From Magicicada septendecula (taxonomy: Eukaryota > Arthropoda > Insecta > Hemiptera > Cicadidae): a stretch of 64,000 bases of DNA. The notes below the pieces were generated by a model, which saw only the letters and a program-made list of their open reading frames with translations, was not told where the DNA came from and ran no database searches. This document shows positions 11,726 through 22,667 of this stretch, one piece after another (positions within the stretch are counted from its first letter, which is position 1; the number at the start of each line of letters is the position of its first letter). The translations under genes and the position numbers were made by a program. Location: contig CM068372.1 of assembly GCA_034769895.1 (NCBI GenBank), positions 370,717,258-370,781,257 of the forward strand. Reading direction: 5' to 3'.

Positions 11726-13082
11726 CTGAAATAAAAATAAACATAATTCAACTCCATCAAACTCAAACAGAACATCTGGACAATTTCTGGAGTAACAGGT
11801 ACCTATTTCTTCAGATGGGAGACAAGATAAAGAAGTAATCACAGACAAAATGTATAGAAATGGCAACAATAAAGTACTGTATTTATAGTTAAGAAATTAG
11901 AACAAGGTGTTGGGGGAGGCGAAAATAGATGGGTTATATGATGCGTTCTCTTATGAGGATGTAGGATGAAAACTTCTACTTAATTAACATAGCAACTCGT
12001 CTATTGGTGCCACAAAATTCATTTCACTTTTGGAGAAGTGCCAAAAAACTACAAATTTTTTTCACAACTGGTCAACAAAACTGAAAAAAGTACAACTTGT
12101 TATTCTAAAAAGTTGTATTTATTTTAAGTAGGATTCGATTGATAGTAATTAACAATGATAGTTTTGTTTTGTAGAGACATAAAGTGTTACTCATGTTCGG
12201 CCTTCAGTGGCTGTCAGTTGAGCTGTAACTAATACCTACAATACAGATAATAATATACCTGACCCATATGCATGTCCCATTAGTAGAATGAGTGTGTGTG
12301 AAATCAAGTATCACATGAATGAATATAAAACCCAGAAGTATGATATCCACAGCTTGGTGGGTGGTGATATCTATATACTCCTAAAGGTAGAGAGTGTACA
12401 GATTCAAAAGAAAGAAGAAGATATAGATTACTTGTTCAAAAATCTTATACATCCTCAATAGAGCTTTCACGACTTAATTTATCTATACCACAAATAATAA
12501 AACAAAATACAATATGACAAGGCTTGTATTCCTATTTTAATATAAACACACTTAAGTCAATGGCTGAAATTTTCACACTTTGTGTATTGACACCTTAATC
12601 TGCCCTCTGTGACAAGTGAGTAAAAAAACATACATAATATTACTAAAATTTATTATTAAAAAAAAATGATTACACCAACCTTTTTCCATGCAATTCGCTT
12701 CTGCATAAACTCTTTGCATTCGTTATCATTTTTCACAGCTCTAATTAATGTTATATAATCTTAAATAAGCTAAAGATGGTTTCAGTAATTTAGAGAAAAA
12801 AATTCTCAAAAATTGTACATTTTAACTAACACAAGCACATCAGACTATGGCTAATGTAGTCTATCCCATGAAAAACAAAGAAAAAAAGAAAGGAAAAAAG
12901 GTAACGAATTAGCACCACACCCAAAGACGGTAACTTTCGCTCTGAACTCTGACTGATATAAATAAACACATAAATAGATGTTTCAGAGCTTGTTTGTTGA
13001 AATTATTTCATATAAAATGGTTTGTCAGTATTGCAATCTGAATGTAAAACAAGAACTCAATAGCAACACACCTTCTGTGATG
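11726..13082. other. Intron segment before the hAT element
   Basis: AT-rich intronic DNA of the minus-strand ankyrin gene. I see no coding region, RNA gene or clear repeat. Confidence 0.45.
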
Positions 13083-13191
13083 TATTATACCAGTGGTTCC
13101 CAACCGGTGGTCCACGGACCACAAGTGGTCCGCGAGAGCCTCGGGAGTGGTCCGCGGGAGGGTCCGACAGCACATATAAAAAAGTTGCGTT

Positions 13192-14284
13192 TGTAACGGT
13201 ACAAGATTGTAGGGCCAAGATAACATTTTTTAAAAATTACATTCTCTATACAGTCATTGTTCACCCTTGTAGAACCCCGAGTTAGTCAACCAGATAGGCT
13301 GTGTTTATTGCAGAAAAACGTCTATGTTTTGTCTCCGTACTCATGCAACGCAGACCGATTGTGAAACAACATCAACCTGCGCCTCAGCCATGAATCACGT
13401 AAGAAAGTAATGTAACTGCACATTGCGCCAGGCGGCAAAAACATTGCTCACCTTCCCGCCTATGCTAAGGCGCTTTTTCAATAGCACCAATGGGAGCACA
13501 GATGCACGATCACGTGACCAAAAAACACTGTATGCAATTTAGCGAACTAACACCAGTGCCAGTTGTGACACAGGGCCGCGCGGCCAGCCTACAACAATTT
13601 CTAAGTGCGAATAAAATTACGTCGGCCGACTTAATCATAATGTATAATGTGGAACCAATAAAACAGTAAGGGCCTTTCAACACAAACAGTAAACGTATTA
13701 AACGAGTACCGGAGTGCGTGAGATCGAAGCAAGTATTCAACACCAGTTCGCGCAACCAACCCTAGGAGTACGCTGCGTATGGGTAACTAGAAACTTTTAA
13801 TATGCATATTAAAACCAATGCCAACTAACCGGTGATTATTCGTTATAAAAGGAAAATATACAACACCAATACTTTGTACGATAGAGTTTTCTTAGGGGCG
13901 GAGTTTATTTAAAGATCAATGTAACAGAATGAGTGTGCGTGTGCTAAGATAGAGGTTATCCACTGGTTCATTTTCAATGTTTTAATTATTTAACAATATC
14001 ACTTATAATAATAACCAAAATAAAACTCAATAGAGATAAGAAATAATTTCAACCAGTTGTACTATCGTTGAAAGATTGTAATAACGTAGAAGAAAGGCGA
14101 ATTTTTTATAAATAAAAATAAGTATGTGTTTTAGACAGTATCACATGTGTTAACGTAATTATTGAACATATCAAATTCAAGTAATCCTTTCTGCAGCTGT
14201 TTTCGTCTGAAATACTTTGGAATAAAAACCCGAAGGTAAGAGATAAATATAATTATAATTTTGTAATTAATTCTTAGAGTTTCA
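13192..14284 (+). repeat. Left LTR (1093 bp), normal orientation
   Basis: Starts TGTAACGGTACA, the same start as the LTRs of the 2562 and 29606 elements. It ends GAGTTTCA one base before the primer binding site. The part from about 13577 onward pairs as an inverted repeat with the right end of the element. Confidence 0.75.
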
Positions 14285-14285
14285 T

Positions 14286-14303
14286 TGGCGCCCGAACAGG
14301 GAC
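14286..14303 (+). other. tRNA-Lys primer binding site
   Basis: TGGCGCCCGAACAGGGAC is an exact 18-nt match to the complement of the tRNA-Lys(UUU) 3' end, the site also used by lentiviruses. It lies 1 nt after the LTR end. Confidence 0.85.
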
Positions 14304-14399
14304 GCGAGTATAGGTTACAACCTATATTCGCCAGACCTAATTAAGCTGCAGAACGGGTTATTTGGAAGTGAGGGCGTGGTTAAATAAATTAATTTCATA

Positions 14400-16287
14400 A
14401 TGGAGAAAATAAATGAAATTGATGTAGTTGTCGGCAGTGAGGCCGAAAATAAATCGATGTATGAAAACACGTCAACTGAGTCGGCCAATAAAGGCGATTC
14501 AGGTATTCAAACAGAGTCACTGTTAACGAGTGAAAGTAATGTAGATGAATCGAAAATCATGAATGAAGTTGCAATTCATTCAACACCTATTGTAGTAAAT
14601 CAAAATAAGAAGTCCGATGAGGACAGTATGTTAACACGATTGTATAATATGATGTATAGTAATTTCAGTGAACTAAGAGGGGATATTAATATTAAATTCG
14701 ATGAACAGAATAGTAAATTTGATATTATAAATAGTCGTTTTGATGTAAGTGAGGTTAAGTTCCATGAGTTAAAGGGCGATATAAGTAATATTGACCAAAA
14801 ATTTGATAAGCGTTTACATGATATGAAAGACAATATTAATAAACGTTTAAATGAGACGAATGAATGTTTCAATACATTTAAAGAACAAGTGATAGGCTCA
14901 GTAAATAAACAGTTAAATAAGCACATCATTAATGTAAATAAACAAGTGTCAGAGACAGTCAAAATACAAGTGCATGAGCAAATTCAAGAGTTGAAAGATA
15001 ATTTTGAAAGTAGGACAAATAAGTATAATGTTGATAATGAGTGTAAATTTAATTGTGTAGTAGAGAAAATAGAAGAAGTTAGAGATAACATTGAGACATA
15101 TGAAACTAATGTTAATTTCAAAATAAATGAAATGGAAAGCAATTGCGATAGCAAAATAAGTGAATGCCAATTGAGTTTTGCGAATAAAATCTTAGAAATC
15201 AATTACAATGTTGATAGTAAGATTAGTGAAACAGAAAGTAGTTGTAAGTCAGAAATACAGCTATTAAAAGGTGCTGTAGAAATGGTAAATAATGCCAGTA
15301 TTCAGTCTGAACGTGTAACTAACAACAAGTTTAATTTAATGGAACAAAAAATAATCAATGTTAAAGATGACTTGAAAACGGTAATAAATAAAACATTAGA
15401 CAGTGTCCATGAACAAGTAGTAATCACCCGTAATGTAGATAGCGAAATAGAGTTAGTCATTTACTGGGGATAGGAGGGGGGTACACCCTATGCAATTCCT
15501 AAATAGAGTAAGAGACTTTAATAGATTTTGTAACAATAATTGGGAAATGAAATTATTGAAAGTTATGAAATGTTTTAAGGGAAGCCCCTCAATTTGGGCG
15601 GAGGTACATAAGGGAGATTGGTTAGATTTCGAAAGTTTTGAAGGGGATTTTAGAAGTAAATACTGGTCTGAAGAGGACCAAGAAGTACTCAGAAGCAAGA
15701 TAATGGGGTCGGGTAATTTTGGGACTAATGGTAGTAATGTCACCATTTACGTAATGAAAATGTACAATGAGGCAAAATACCTTGAACCACCATTACCGTT
15801 TAGATCATTCGTACGTCACATAAGTAAACATTTACCAAGGGAGGTGCAGATTAACCTAATGATGCGAGAAGTGGAAGGTATAAATGATCTTGAACAAATA
15901 TTAGATATTTTCCAAAATATCAGGGACCGGGAAATTGGGAGGCGCCCAAACCCGTCAGGGGTACATAACAACGAGAATCATAATCATAATCAATCTAGTG
16001 GGACACCAAACATGTACAGAGGGACAAGGGGAGGCTACAATAATAACTATAGACGTGATGACTGGCGATGTGGAGAGTGTTATTGTGAGAACTATGGTAG
16101 TAGAACAACTTGTTAAAGGTGTCATAAAGAGAGGAGTTGCCAACGCAGCAATACTGAACATAACCAAAATAGTCAACCACAGAGAGGAGGGAGCAGCAAC
16201 CGAGGAGCACCGGGAAGCAGTGGAACTTCCAATAGAGGTCGTGGTGGACACACTCCAGGCCGTGCAAACGCCCAGACGGAAAACTAA
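14400..16287 (+). pseudogene. Gag, broken by a frameshift and a stop
   Basis: The first open part (14400-15473, 357 aa, ATG start about 100 nt after the PBS) is a long coiled coil with recurring KFDE/SKFD-type phrases. A one-base frame change near 15455 leads into a capsid-like region (from about 15484) with HPMQFL and then PLPFRSFVRHISKHLP, typical of insect gypsy-like gag. A His/Asn/Gly-rich linker follows. A zinc-finger-like segment at 16063-16122 is cut by an in-frame TAA at 16114-16116. After the stop the frame runs on as a Ser/Gly/Arg-rich tail to TAA at 16285. The last 52 nt overlap the pol frame in the -1 register, so pol was probably expressed by -1 frameshifting (inference). Confidence 0.75.
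16063..16122 (+). other. RanBP2-type zinc-finger pattern in gag
   Basis: In the gag frame the codons spell W-x-C-x2-C-x3-N-x6-C-x2-C, the RanBP2/Znf265 zinc-finger consensus, in place of a CCHC knuckle. The TAA at 16114-16116 lies between the last two cysteines. An Arg/Gly/Ser-rich tail follows. Confidence 0.6.
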
Positions 16288-16913
16288 CAAGGACAGTGAG
16301 TGAAGGGACCCCACCATTGTCGACAAATGACTGCGAGGCCCAAGATAACAACGAATATACAAATAACGTCATCTGTACGGATATGTTCAAGGAACTAATG
16401 GAGGAAGAGGACTTGGAGACAGCCAGACCAGAAACCGGACTGACAGAGGTAAGAATTCAAATTGAAGGTAAGGAAGTAAAAACTTTGGTCGATACAGGTA
16501 GCGAAATTTCTGTCATTTCCGAACACATATTAGAGAGTTTGCAGGAAATAAATAAAAATATCCCAATTTTGCCAGTAGCGGGGGTGACCATTGTAGGTAT
16601 TACCGGGGTTAGGAGTAAACGTGTAACTAAACAAGTACATTTGAACATGGTAATTAAGGGAGTAGAATATGACAACACATTTTTAGTAGTAAGGGGACTA
16701 AATTTGGAGGTTATTCTGGGGAATGATTTTTTGATAAAACACAAGGCGGTAATTGATTTCCAGAAGCGGTTGTTAGTATTAAATAACGAAGGTAGACCAG
16801 TTGAGATTAACTTTGAGCGGGTAGTAGATAAAGTCAGAATTTCGGGAGTTAAGATGATACTGAATCGGGCCAGTAAAATAGAAACGGAAGTTAATACGTA
16901 TGTATGTAGATAG
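16236..16913 (+). pseudogene. Pol N-terminus with aspartic protease
   Basis: The pol frame opens at 16236 after a stop at 16233 and overlaps the end of gag. The retropepsin active site LVDTGSEISVIS lies near 16489-16525, and the family flap/C-terminal motif VILGNDF near 16713. Retropepsin cleaves the gag and gag-pol polyproteins. There is no ATG near the opening, which fits expression as a frameshift fusion to gag. The frame is closed by TAG at 16911-16913. RT continues in exactly the same frame directly after this stop, so PR and RT are separated only by one nonsense codon, either a mutation or a readthrough site. Confidence 0.75.
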
Positions 16914-19655
16914 AGAGAGTTAGGGGGTGATATAAATAAACAAATTTGGGAGGATAGAGCGGTAAAATTTTGTAGTGAGGGGCGTGATGTAGGGAGTTCT
17001 CAACGCAAAGCGTTGTGGCAGGTAATAGAGTGTTTTCGAGAAGTGTTTGCCGATGTACCAGGGAGGGCAAAGGAGTATGAGTGTGAATTAAAAGTAAGGG
17101 AACACGCACCCTATGTACAAAGAAGCTATCCGGTACCTTATTCAAAGAGGAGGGCGGTTCAGGCGGAATTAGATAAAATGTTGGAAGGGGACATCATAGA
17201 AAGATCAGTATCACCGTACTCTAACCCGTTAGTAGTAGTCATTAAGAAAGATGGCCGCGTTAGATTATGTTTAGACGCCCGCAAGATTAATCAGATAATT
17301 ATCCCGGACCGGGAGTCACCTGAAGCAATAAATGAAATCTTCCAAAAATTCAGTGGAGTCAAATACATGACCTCGTTAGATTTAACCGCGGGGTACTGGC
17401 AAGTCCTGTTAGCATGTGAAAGCAGGAAATACACAGCATTCCTGTTCAATGGAAAGAATTACCAATTTAAACGATTACCTTTTGGGCTGAATACCAGTGT
17501 AGCCAGCTTTATAAAGTGTTTAGATGAAATACTCCAGCCACAGAATTTAGATTTTTTAACTATTTATGTAGACGATATATTGATAGCATCACGAACATTT
17601 TCCGAACATGTGGAACATTTAGAATATGTATTAGATAGACTGCGTACAGGGGGGTTGACTGTCAATTGGGAGAAGTCTAAATTCCTACAGAACGAAATAC
17701 ATTTTCTAGGGTTCATAATTACACCAGAGGGGATAAAAGCTAACCCCGAGAAAGTAGAATCAATTTTAAAATTCCCAGAACCCCGAAATATTAAGCAGTT
17801 ACAAAGTTTTTTAGGGCTATGTAATTTTTATAGAAAATTCCAGAAAAACTATGCCCATATAACTTCTAAGTTGAGCGCAGTGTTACAAAAGAACAAACAA
17901 TGGAAATGGGGGGAAAGAGAACGAGAGGTGTTTATTGAAATAAAGGACCACTTTAGTAACATGATCATGATGAATCACCCTAATTTTGAACGCACATTTT
18001 ATTTACAGACCGATGCTAGTAACATCGCATTGGGTGCAGAACTGTACCAGGAGGACGACGAAAAGGAGCATCACACCATCGCTTTCGCCAGTCGTACCCT
18101 ATTAGCTGCTGAAAGAAACTACACAACAACGGAGAAGGAACTATTAAGCATTGTTTTTGCGGTGAAGAAGTTTCGAACATACCTACTGGGAAATTCCACT
18201 ATCATCCGGACGGACCACAAGGCATTATCCTTTTTAAACACCTGTAAGTTGACACACAGCAGGATAACCAGGTGGGTGCTAGCTTTACAAGAGTATAATT
18301 TTAGTTGGGAATATATAAAAGGGGTAGAAAACAAAATACCTGACACTTTATCTAGGGTAGATACACAGGGAATGAGAACAGGGAGGGACTTAAAAGAAAT
18401 AGAAATTTTCAGACTTAGTAGAGAAGATAGATTATTTGGGGAAGAATTGAGAGACATTAATAGTATGCAAAGAACAGATCTTAAATTGAACAAAATAATA
18501 ACTAGCTTAGAGTCCGACTTAGAGGAGTCAGGGTATAGCCGTTATTTCCAGATTTATCAAGGGAGTTTGTTTAAGAAAGTAGAGGGGGGAGAGCGTGATT
18601 GGAGGTTAGTTATACCGGAAGGGTTGGTAGATAAGATAATATGGGACTGTCATTCTCGGTATGGGCATTTCGGTGCTAGGAAATGTGTAAATGTATTAAA
18701 AGAATCATGCTTATTTAAGAATATGGAACGGAGGGTTAGAACTTTACTCCGAGGGTGCGATTTATGCCAAAAGTCAAAAGTAGTTAATTACCGTTTAGAG
18801 GGAGAGATGAGGTGTGTTAAAGTAGAAAAGCCTTTTGATCTAGTTGCGGTAGACTTGTTTGGCCCTCTACCAAAGGGAAGGGGAGGCGTCATGTACATTT
18901 TTGTAGTCTTAGATACATTTACGAAATTTGTAAGATTATACAGTGTAAAGCGGGCCACTAGTAAAGTACTAAGTGAGAAAATAACGAAGGATTATATGAT
19001 TAAAACCGGAAAACCTAAAATAATATTATCCGACCATGGGCCCCAATTTATTAGTGGAATATGGCGACAAACTTTGGGCTGGGAAGGTATTATACCTAAA
19101 CACACGGCGGTATATCATCCTCAGTCGAACCAAGCTGAAAGAGTCATGCGAGAATTAGGGAGAATTTTCCGGGCATACTGCCATGCTAAACATAGTGAAT
19201 GGCCAGCCTATGTGGGAAGAATTGAAGAATGGTTAAACTGTACAACTCATGAATCAACGGGGTTCACACCATACGAGCTAGTCAAGGGAAAACGTCCACC
19301 TAGGATCCTGGAACAGCTGTTCAATTTTCCACCGGAAAGCAACCCACAAGATCTGGAAGTAAAACTTCAACTCGCAAATGAAAACTTATTAACGAAGGGA
19401 GAAAGAAGAAAACGGCTTCATGATGCCAAAGGTAAGTGGATCAAGTACGAAATAGGTCAGTTGGTATTAGTAAGAAGACACGATTTATCAAGTGCACAAG
19501 ATAAAGAGATTAAAAAATTCTTTTTGTTGTATGAAGGACCATATGAAGTTGTTGACATCAAAATGGATAATGCCTACGTTCTACGAAACAAAATGACTGG
19601 GGAAATAGTGGGTACCCATAACGCCACCAATTTAAAAAAGTATTGGTTAAAATGA
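16914..19655 (+). CDS. Pol: reverse transcriptase, RNase H, integrase
   Basis: One open frame of about 914 codons after the TAG (880 aa if counted from the TTG at 17013). RT shows the catalytic YVDD box at about 17565, after SLDLTAGYWQV and FKRLPFGL. RNase H shows LQTDAS near 18004, TEKELLSIVFAVKKFRTYL, and DHKALSFL near 18220. Integrase has the HHCC zinc domain (HSRYGH at about 18651 and CDLCQKSK at about 18757). Its DDE triad lies in VAVDLFGPL (18844), LSDHGPQF (19027) and QAERVMREL (19132). The C-terminus has a YEGPYEV module. The RT-RH-IN order is that of Ty3/gypsy. All catalytic residues are present, so this part looks functional, but it lacks its own start. Confidence 0.9.
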   Translation, partial: RELGGDINKQIWEDRAVKFCSEGRDVGSSQRKALWQVIECFREVFADVPGRAKEYECELKVREHAPYVQRSYPVPYSKRRAVQAELDKMLEGDIIERSVSPYSNPLVVVIKKDGRVRLCLDARKINQIIIPDRESPEAINEIFQKFSGVKYMTSLDLTAGYWQVLLACESRKYTAFLFNGKNYQFKRLPFGLNTSVASFIKCLDEILQPQNLDFLTIYVDDILIASRTFSEHVEHLEYVLDRLRTGGLTVNWEKSKFLQNEIHFLGFIITPEGIKANPEKVESILKFPEPRNIKQLQSFLGLCNFYRKFQKNYAHITSKLSAVLQKNKQWKWGEREREVFIEIKDHFSNMIMMNHPNFERTFYLQTDASNIALGAELYQEDDEKEHHTIAFASRTLLAAERNYTTTEKELLSIVFAVKKFRTYLLGNSTIIRTDHKALSFLNTCKLTHSRITRWVLALQEYNFSWEYIKGVENKIPDTLSRVDTQGMRTGRDLKEIEIFRLSREDRLFGEELRDINSMQRTDLKLNKIITSLESDLEESGYSRYFQIYQGSLFKKVEGGERDWRLVIPEGLVDKIIWDCHSRYGHFGARKCVNVLKESCLFKNMERRVRTLLRGCDLCQKSKVVNYRLEGEMRCVKVEKPFDLVAVDLFGPLPKGRGGVMYIFVVLDTFTKFVRLYSVKRATSKVLSEKITKDYMIKTGKPKIILSDHGPQFISGIWRQTLGWEGIIPKHTAVYHPQSNQAERVMRELGRIFRAYCHAKHSEWPAYVGRIEEWLNCTTHESTGFTPYELVKGKRPPRILEQLFNFPPESNPQDLEVKLQLANENLLTKGERRKRLHDAKGKWIKYEIGQLVLVRRHDLSSAQDKEIKKFFLLYEGPYEVVDIKMDNAYVLRNKMTGEIVGTHNATNLKKYWLK

Positions 19656-21128
19656 AATAATAATAAATAAAAAAATAATACATCAAATCCTGTAATTGAA
19701 TATAAACTAAATAATTACAAAAATTATATAACTAAATAATTATAAATAACTATAAATAATATAAAACAGTAAGTGGTAGCGGATAGGTGTTCCCCACTTG
19801 TCCCAGTGGGGTTCGTCTATTTCAGGGACGCGCCCCTGCCCACGCGAGCCTTGGTTTTCTCCAGGTACCTTTATGTTCGGAGGAAGCTTTGTCCCTACCT
19901 TTAGTCCTAGTTCTTGACCCTGTAATAATCCTTATCCCTTTTATCTTCCCGATTTCCCTAACGCTCCTCTTAGAGTAAACACATAAACAATAGTTACATA
20001 AATTGGCACACTTTTTGGAACCATTTGATTGCCTTAATTCTAAACACTACATTAGGGTGATCCTCAAAATTAAATAAACTGGTGTTAGTTATGACTTGTA
20101 AACTCATCCCTTAATTAGGTGGGTAGTGGAGAAGTTTTGTGGCTGAGTAGACAAACGAAATAATCAATTTTCTGTGTAATTCCACATGACTATTGTGCAT
20201 CGAGATGGGGCTGTAGATTAGTGGTTGTGGTTTGTTTTGTAATTTGAAAAAGAAAAAAAAAAAAGAGGGTAGTCATTCACTGTCATAGAAGTGGGGTTCT
20301 GTTCGTTTTCAATCGCATCTCTGTAGACAATGATTCTGTACACATAAAGCACAACCTATTTACAGGTAATTAAGAAAAAATAATTTTGTAAAATATTTTA
20401 AAGTAAACTTATGTAACCAAAGGGTTTAATTATTATTTTGTGGTACCTGCTATGTTAGGTTATGAGTAGGGGATTATGGTATTAAGAATGTGATTGTGGA
20501 GGAATTTAAAAAGAGATTAGAACCAATGATGTAATGTTTGTAAAATTTATTGAAATATTAAGAAAAAAACATTTAATCACGTAGAATCATTTTGGAAATT
20601 GTAATTACAGTAATGGAAATTGTTTTGAACAAACGAAGAGATTAAACAGAATTGTAGGGGTCCTTGGAGTAACTTAATAATATGAAGGTTAGTGATGGGG
20701 GTAATTCCCTTTTTATTCAAATTGAACTGTAAGTTTATATATTTTATACATTAACTGCATATAATTGTAATCAAAGCTAAACTGTCTGAGTGGAGATTAT
20801 TAAAGTCAATTTTATTAATGAAGCCCATTTTGTGTTGTGTATTTATATTCAGTGTTTTAAATAATGTTTTTAGTAAAACGTTATTAAAGTAATTGAAAGG
20901 TGAATTAAAATTATATTTGGTCCAAATTGCAACAAATAGACTTTGACAAATATGTTAACAAGAAGATTTATAGAAATAAAAAAATTTTGCAGGAAGTATA
21001 TATGCCAGTACATGATGTAACCAGAATGTTTAGACTATGTGAGTGTTGAGACAGAGTGTTTATAACTGTTTATATAAACAGTAGACAGGTGTGCTGTATG
21101 TTGAGACTAATGTTCACAGACATACTTG

Positions 21129-21194
<66 letters not shown>

Positions 21195-22643
21195 CTGAAT
21201 CAGTATCTTGAGTAAAAGCTTATTGTGATAGAAAAGAATTGAAATTAAATTTTTACAGACAAAATAACAATGAGGCAATTACTGTAACTTTTGAGATTAA
21301 TTGAATTAATTAAAGTAAATTAAATACAATTAAATTAATTTAGTAATAAATTTTACAGAAACGATGATTTTTAAACAATAAACTTAACTTTATTTTCATT
21401 TAAATTCAAATTGGAATTATAAATTAAATGCTAATTGATGTCAATAAGGATTAAAACATTTATTTAACACTGACAACTGATGGAAAATGTTCAGGATGAG
21501 ATAGTGTCTGGAAAATAAGATGTGTATATTGCTGCCCAAGTAACTTTTATAAATGCCAATCTATATTTTATGTTTTAACTGTAGATTCCCCACCTAAGTG
21601 CGGCCATGACCTCACCGGACCATGACCGTGAAAGTAGTTAATTGTGGCAAATCATAAATTTTACTTGATATAACCGGCTTGTGTTTTGTTTTATTTTGTT
21701 AACCCGGTGGTTTGTTAGACTTAGTAGGGGGGTTATTTTTTGGGGAATCTACCAAATTTTGGAACAGGTCTATTTTCACCCAGATAGGGGTGGTAGTCCA
21801 TTAGGGGCGTATAAATAAAAAAGAATAGTAGGTTATATGTATACCGAATTTTATTGTAACGCCGAAGCAAGGATGGGGGTGGAATAAAAGAAAAAAATGT
21901 CCACCCCTTCCGCATCAGTCCTTGTGAAAGCAACTAGACGCTACAGTCTAGGGGGGGTAATAGTGAGTGTGGATGGGCGGTGACCCAGTTACAGGTCACG
22001 AGGGAGATGTGGGTTACGGCGAGGATGAGGCTGAAAAAGGCCAAGCCTCGCGCAGAACACATTAAAATGTAACGGGTATCAGGGGTTAAGGGATTAAAAG
22101 GGGGGTATATATGTATATATATATATTTAAAAAAAAAAAATTTATAGTAGCTAAGTATAAACGGAGTTAATGTCATTTTGTATAATTAAGGTGTTATTTT
22201 GGATGGGCAACATTGTATGGGGAATACTATTCAATTTAACTGGAATTTATGTGTATCATTGTAAACCAATATTGTTTTATTAATATTATTCTTTAGGGTC
22301 TATAATATAAAATGAGCCAGTACGTTGTCAATGAACCAGTACGGCTAAGAGGAAACAAATCAGATGTGGGATATGGAGGGATGGAAAGCCGTTTGTCAAT
22401 TTTTAGTTACATGTTTTAAAGTAAGGCGATACTGGGACGGGTATCTGTTCGGTTTTTCGGTGTTGGGATCTCGAACAGAGAAGTCCAGTAAGATCGGATG
22501 GGTGCTGTCGCAGTCGCCAGACTAGGGGGGTAAGAACCCATGATTTAGTAGAGTGTTCAGGAGGGTTGCAGCGCCATATCCTCACTGATCCTCTTAGGTT
22601 TAGGCAATAAGAGTTTGAACGCTCCGGCCTTCAACCTCTTATT
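19656..22643 (+). other. 3' non-coding interior of the inverted-LTR element
   Basis: Three kb without a supported gene and with no env. It holds a 61-nt A run at 21129-21189. A GC-richer block at about 21590-22050 is recognisably similar in order and motif to the 31700-32105 block of the 29606 element. Shared phrases include GATTCCC, GTGACCTCACCG-like and ACCGGCT-like segments and a GCTACAGTC-G-run. 22560-22650 can form a hairpin (CAATAAGAG with CTCTTATTG) just before the polypurine tract, and the 29606 element has an equivalent hairpin. Confidence 0.55.
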
Positions 22644-22667
22644 GGGGGGGTTATTTTCGGGCGCCAG
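22644..22667 (+). other. Polypurine tract joined to inverted PBS
   Basis: GGGGGGG (22644-22650) is followed by TTATT and then TTCGGGCGCCA (22656-22666). The latter is the reverse complement of the first 11 nt of the element's own PBS. The inverted LTR begins at 22668. In a normal element the LTR start would follow the tract directly. Confidence 0.75.
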
